A stretch of 64,000 nt of DNA. Source: Spirosoma sp. KUDC1026 (GTDB taxonomy: Bacteria > Bacteroidota > Bacteroidia > Cytophagales > Spirosomataceae). Each line of letters begins with the position of its first letter. The first letter of the stretch is position 1. The notes under the pieces were generated by a model. The model was not told the origin of the DNA and ran no database searches. It was given only the letters and a program-made list of their open reading frames with translations. The translations under genes were made by a program, and so were the position numbers. Of this stretch, positions 62,081 to 64,000 are shown in pieces. The stretch spans positions 1,286,001 through 1,350,000 of the forward strand of contig NZ_CP056032.1 of NCBI RefSeq assembly GCF_013375035.1, written 5' to 3'.

Positions 62081-62209
62081 AGTTTCGGTTGAATTTGCGG
62101 CAGATAGTTGACGTATTCCTACACCATCATGGTGATTGAAACTACAGCGATAAATCTGGTAGATAATGGCGGATTTGAAACCGGGCGTCGCCGAAATCAG
62201 TAGCCAGGA

Positions 62210-64000
62210 TTACCGAATCAGTTCATCAAAAGTCCAGCTCAGGTAATAGAGTCCACCAATCCGGGCGAGGCCGTAGCCCTGCGCGTAGTACGTATTCAGC
62301 ATATTCGTAGCGCCGAGTTTAAGCGTTGACTGAAGCGCGGGGACGCGGTAGGAGATCTGCCCATCAAGAGTCGACCAGGCGGGAAGCCAGACGTCTCCCT
62401 GCGTAATCCCCTGCTCATACCAGGTGCGGCTGGTCCAGCGGTAGACGAGTGATGCACCCAGCCGGTTGGTCAGGTGTGGGTTGCTCAGACTAATGCTGTA
62501 TCGGCTATCAGGTGTATTGAAATAAGTACGGCCGGTCTGCATCACTGCAGCATCATTCAGACTCCGTTTCACAACCGGCGTACCCGACTGATCCCGTAGA
62601 ACGTTGCCCTGCACATCGCGTAACGTAATAGAGCCCTTCTGAAATGCGTAATTTCCACTCAGCGTAAAATCGGCGCCAAGCTTATACGAGAGGCTGATTC
62701 CACCGCCATTGACAAACACATTGTTGGGACTGTTTTGATAGACCTGCAGGGTGCGATAGGCCTGAGCCGCGGTTGTACTGCGAAAGGCCGTTAACTGACT
62801 GCCCGTGTTGAGCTGATAAATCGTTTGCTGCATAATCAGGTCGGTATAGCGACTGGCGAAGTAGTACGCATCAACGTACAGTTTGTCGTCAAGCTGCGTA
62901 CGGTAGCCAACTTCCCAGGTATTGAGTCGCTCGGGTTTAAACGGCGCTGGTACGTACGCCCGGCTCTGGAGCTGGCTGGCCGTAAGCGTACCAGATACGT
63001 AGCTCGTTACGTCGGCAGGCAGGTAGCCGGGGCTTGCCAGTAACCGGGCTGCCTGCGCAGTTGAGGGCAAACCACCAACGTCTCCAGAAATACCCGTGGC
63101 GGGCAAGGCAAACAGTTCAACCGGCGTTGGATTCCGGAAAGCCGATTGCCAGGATCCCCGAAAATGATGATTGCCCAGGCTCAGCACTCCGGATAAGCGG
63201 GGCGAAAACACACCCTCAACGTACTGGTTTTTGTCGTACCGGATCGACGCCATTGGTTTGAACGTAATCGTTTCGCCAAACTCCAGCGCTTTACCTGCCT
63301 GGATATAGGCTCCCTGTTCGCTGACTGTGTACTCGGTGCCGTCGGGCTGGAGCGCAAAGAGCGTGCCGCCCGTGTACAGCGAGTACTGCCGAATGTTGCC
63401 ACCGATGGTCAGGTCGAGGGCATCGTTGAACAGGGACGAGAAATTATACATGCCCTCGTAGTGATACAGCGCCGAGTTGTCGCGGAAGCGGGTGCCGGTC
63501 GTATCGAGCAGCGCACTTCGTTCGGTGTTGTACACGCTCGTTATGCCGTCGCGCGCCGATCGGAAATTGGCAGAGCCGGGCAGGTAACGGTTTCGATCGG
63601 CCTGGTTACGGGCTTCGCCAACGCTCACTTTGTTCTCGACGTATACCTGACCGAACTGCGACGCCCACTGGTTCAGCGGGCTCCAGGCATTGTTGATTGC
63701 GACGGCCGTCTGACCAATATTCCAGCCTTCGCCCTGCTGCTGGGTTGTGTAGGCCCGCAGAAAGAAATTGTTGCCTTTCAGTTCGGCCTTGAACTGATGC
63801 CGCTCGTAGCTGGGAAAATAATTCCGGTAGTTTCCAGTGCTGATAAGGTTGCCGTTGCCGTAATACCAGCCCAGCGATGCTTCGACACTACGTCCCAGTT
63901 TGTAATGCAGCGAAGCATTGGCACGGTTATTAAATACCTTCCCGTTATTGCCTATTAGATCGATCTCGCTATAGCCCGATCGCGTAACCGATTGATTCCG
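62210..64000 (-). CDS. TonB-dependent receptor, C-terminal part (partial)
   Basis: The minus-strand frame is open from the right edge to the stop at 62210-62212, giving the last 596 residues. The visible part is beta-barrel: NASLHYKLGRSVEASLGWYY, FFLRAYTTQQQGEGWNIGQT, WEVGYRTQLDDKLYVDAYYF, and it ends AQGYGLARIGGLYYLSWTF. An apparent start at 63628 is an internal GTG (valine) and should not be used. The plug and any CarboxypepD_reg domain lie outside the window. It resembles plain TonB receptors for siderophores, vitamins or metals, not SusC; the ligand is unknown. Confidence 0.9.
   Translation of the reverse strand, partial: RNQSVTRSGYSEIDLIGNNGKVFNNRANASLHYKLGRSVEASLGWYYGNGNLISTGNYRNYFPSYERHQFKAELKGNNFFLRAYTTQQQGEGWNIGQTAVAINNAWSPLNQWASQFGQVYVENKVSVGEARNQADRNRYLPGSANFRSARDGITSVYNTERSALLDTTGTRFRDNSALYHYEGMYNFSSLFNDALDLTIGGNIRQYSLYTGGTLFALQPDGTEYTVSEQGAYIQAGKALEFGETITFKPMASIRYDKNQYVEGVFSPRLSGVLSLGNHHFRGSWQSAFRNPTPVELFALPATGISGDVGGLPSTAQAARLLASPGYLPADVTSYVSGTLTASQLQSRAYVPAPFKPERLNTWEVGYRTQLDDKLYVDAYYFASRYTDLIMQQTIYQLNTGSQLTAFRSTTAAQAYRTLQVYQNSPNNVFVNGGGISLSYKLGADFTLSGNYAFQKGSITLRDVQGNVLRDQSGTPVVKRSLNDAAVMQTGRTYFNTPDSRYSISLSNPHLTNRLGASLVYRWTSRTWYEQGITQGDVWLPAWSTLDGQISYRVPALQSTLKLGATNMLNTYYAQGYGLARIGGLYYLSWTFDELIR

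Noticed and set aside
1-64000. tRNA or rRNA genes
   Set aside because: No cloverleaf-like segment or rRNA sequence was noticed on either strand, though this was read by eye and a tRNA scan could not be run.

Overview
The window looks like the chromosome of a Bacteroidota bacterium of the order Cytophagales, most like Spirosoma or a close relative. The evidence is two SusC/SusD pairs, an ECF sigma/FecR (DUF4974) pair, many secreted glycoside hydrolases, FG-GAP/ASPIC proteins, no visible Shine-Dalgarno sequences, and TAnnTTTG-like promoter boxes. The species call is inference.

Layout. 1-3655: end of a TPM-domain gene, a second TPM protein, a frameshifted PD-(D/E)XK transposase-family gene, gmhA and a luciferase-like flavin oxidoreductase. 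3906-13218: ECF sigma factor, FecR anti-sigma factor, SusC with STN domain, SusD, an RraA-like protein and an enolase-superfamily enzyme, read as a signal-controlled uptake locus probably feeding sugar-acid breakdown. 13281-15422: an opposed GHL6-like glycosidase. 15637-23289: an NHL-propeller protein and a planctomycete-type cluster of cytochrome (PSCyt1/PSCyt2/PSD1) and DUF1501 proteins. 23502-30623: divergent GH18 chitinase and GH20 hexosaminidase with a large esterase-like protein and a haem/FG-GAP protein. 31189-52947: a polysaccharide utilisation locus with SusC/SusD, an ASPIC/UnbV protein, a vanadium haloperoxidase-like protein, a ROK regulator, two GH92 mannosidases, a GH29 fucosidase, a sialidase-fold protein and a GH2 enzyme. 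The enzyme set fits N-glycan or mannose-rich glycoprotein breakdown. 53047-54294: an MFS transporter. 62210-64000: the C-terminal part of a TonB-dependent receptor running off the window.

The unusual part is 54300-62200. About 45% of it is non-coding, most genes are A+T-rich, and genes are separated by a repeat family not seen elsewhere in the window. Each boundary has a hairpin block with a GACAGGAAGC-like core followed by an inverted-repeat site running from GCCCAAC to GTTGGGT, which matches the RYYYAAC...GTTRRRY ends of integron attC sites. These sites cut the region into seven units of about 0.3-2 kb. The units carry a Shedu-like (DUF4263) nuclease, a small membrane protein, a phosphoribosyltransferase (PRTase-CE) fused to a TOPRIM-like domain with a possible tiny membrane partner, an unknown 167-residue protein, a DUF433/DUF5615 toxin-antitoxin pair, one unit with no gene, and a secreted NTF2-like protein. 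I read this as a candidate defence-rich gene-cassette array without an integrase in view (CALIN-like). The region sits between the MFS gene and the TonB receptor gene, and a diverged copy of the MFS 5' end is present at the far side, which suggests that the array split an older TonB-receptor/MFS locus.
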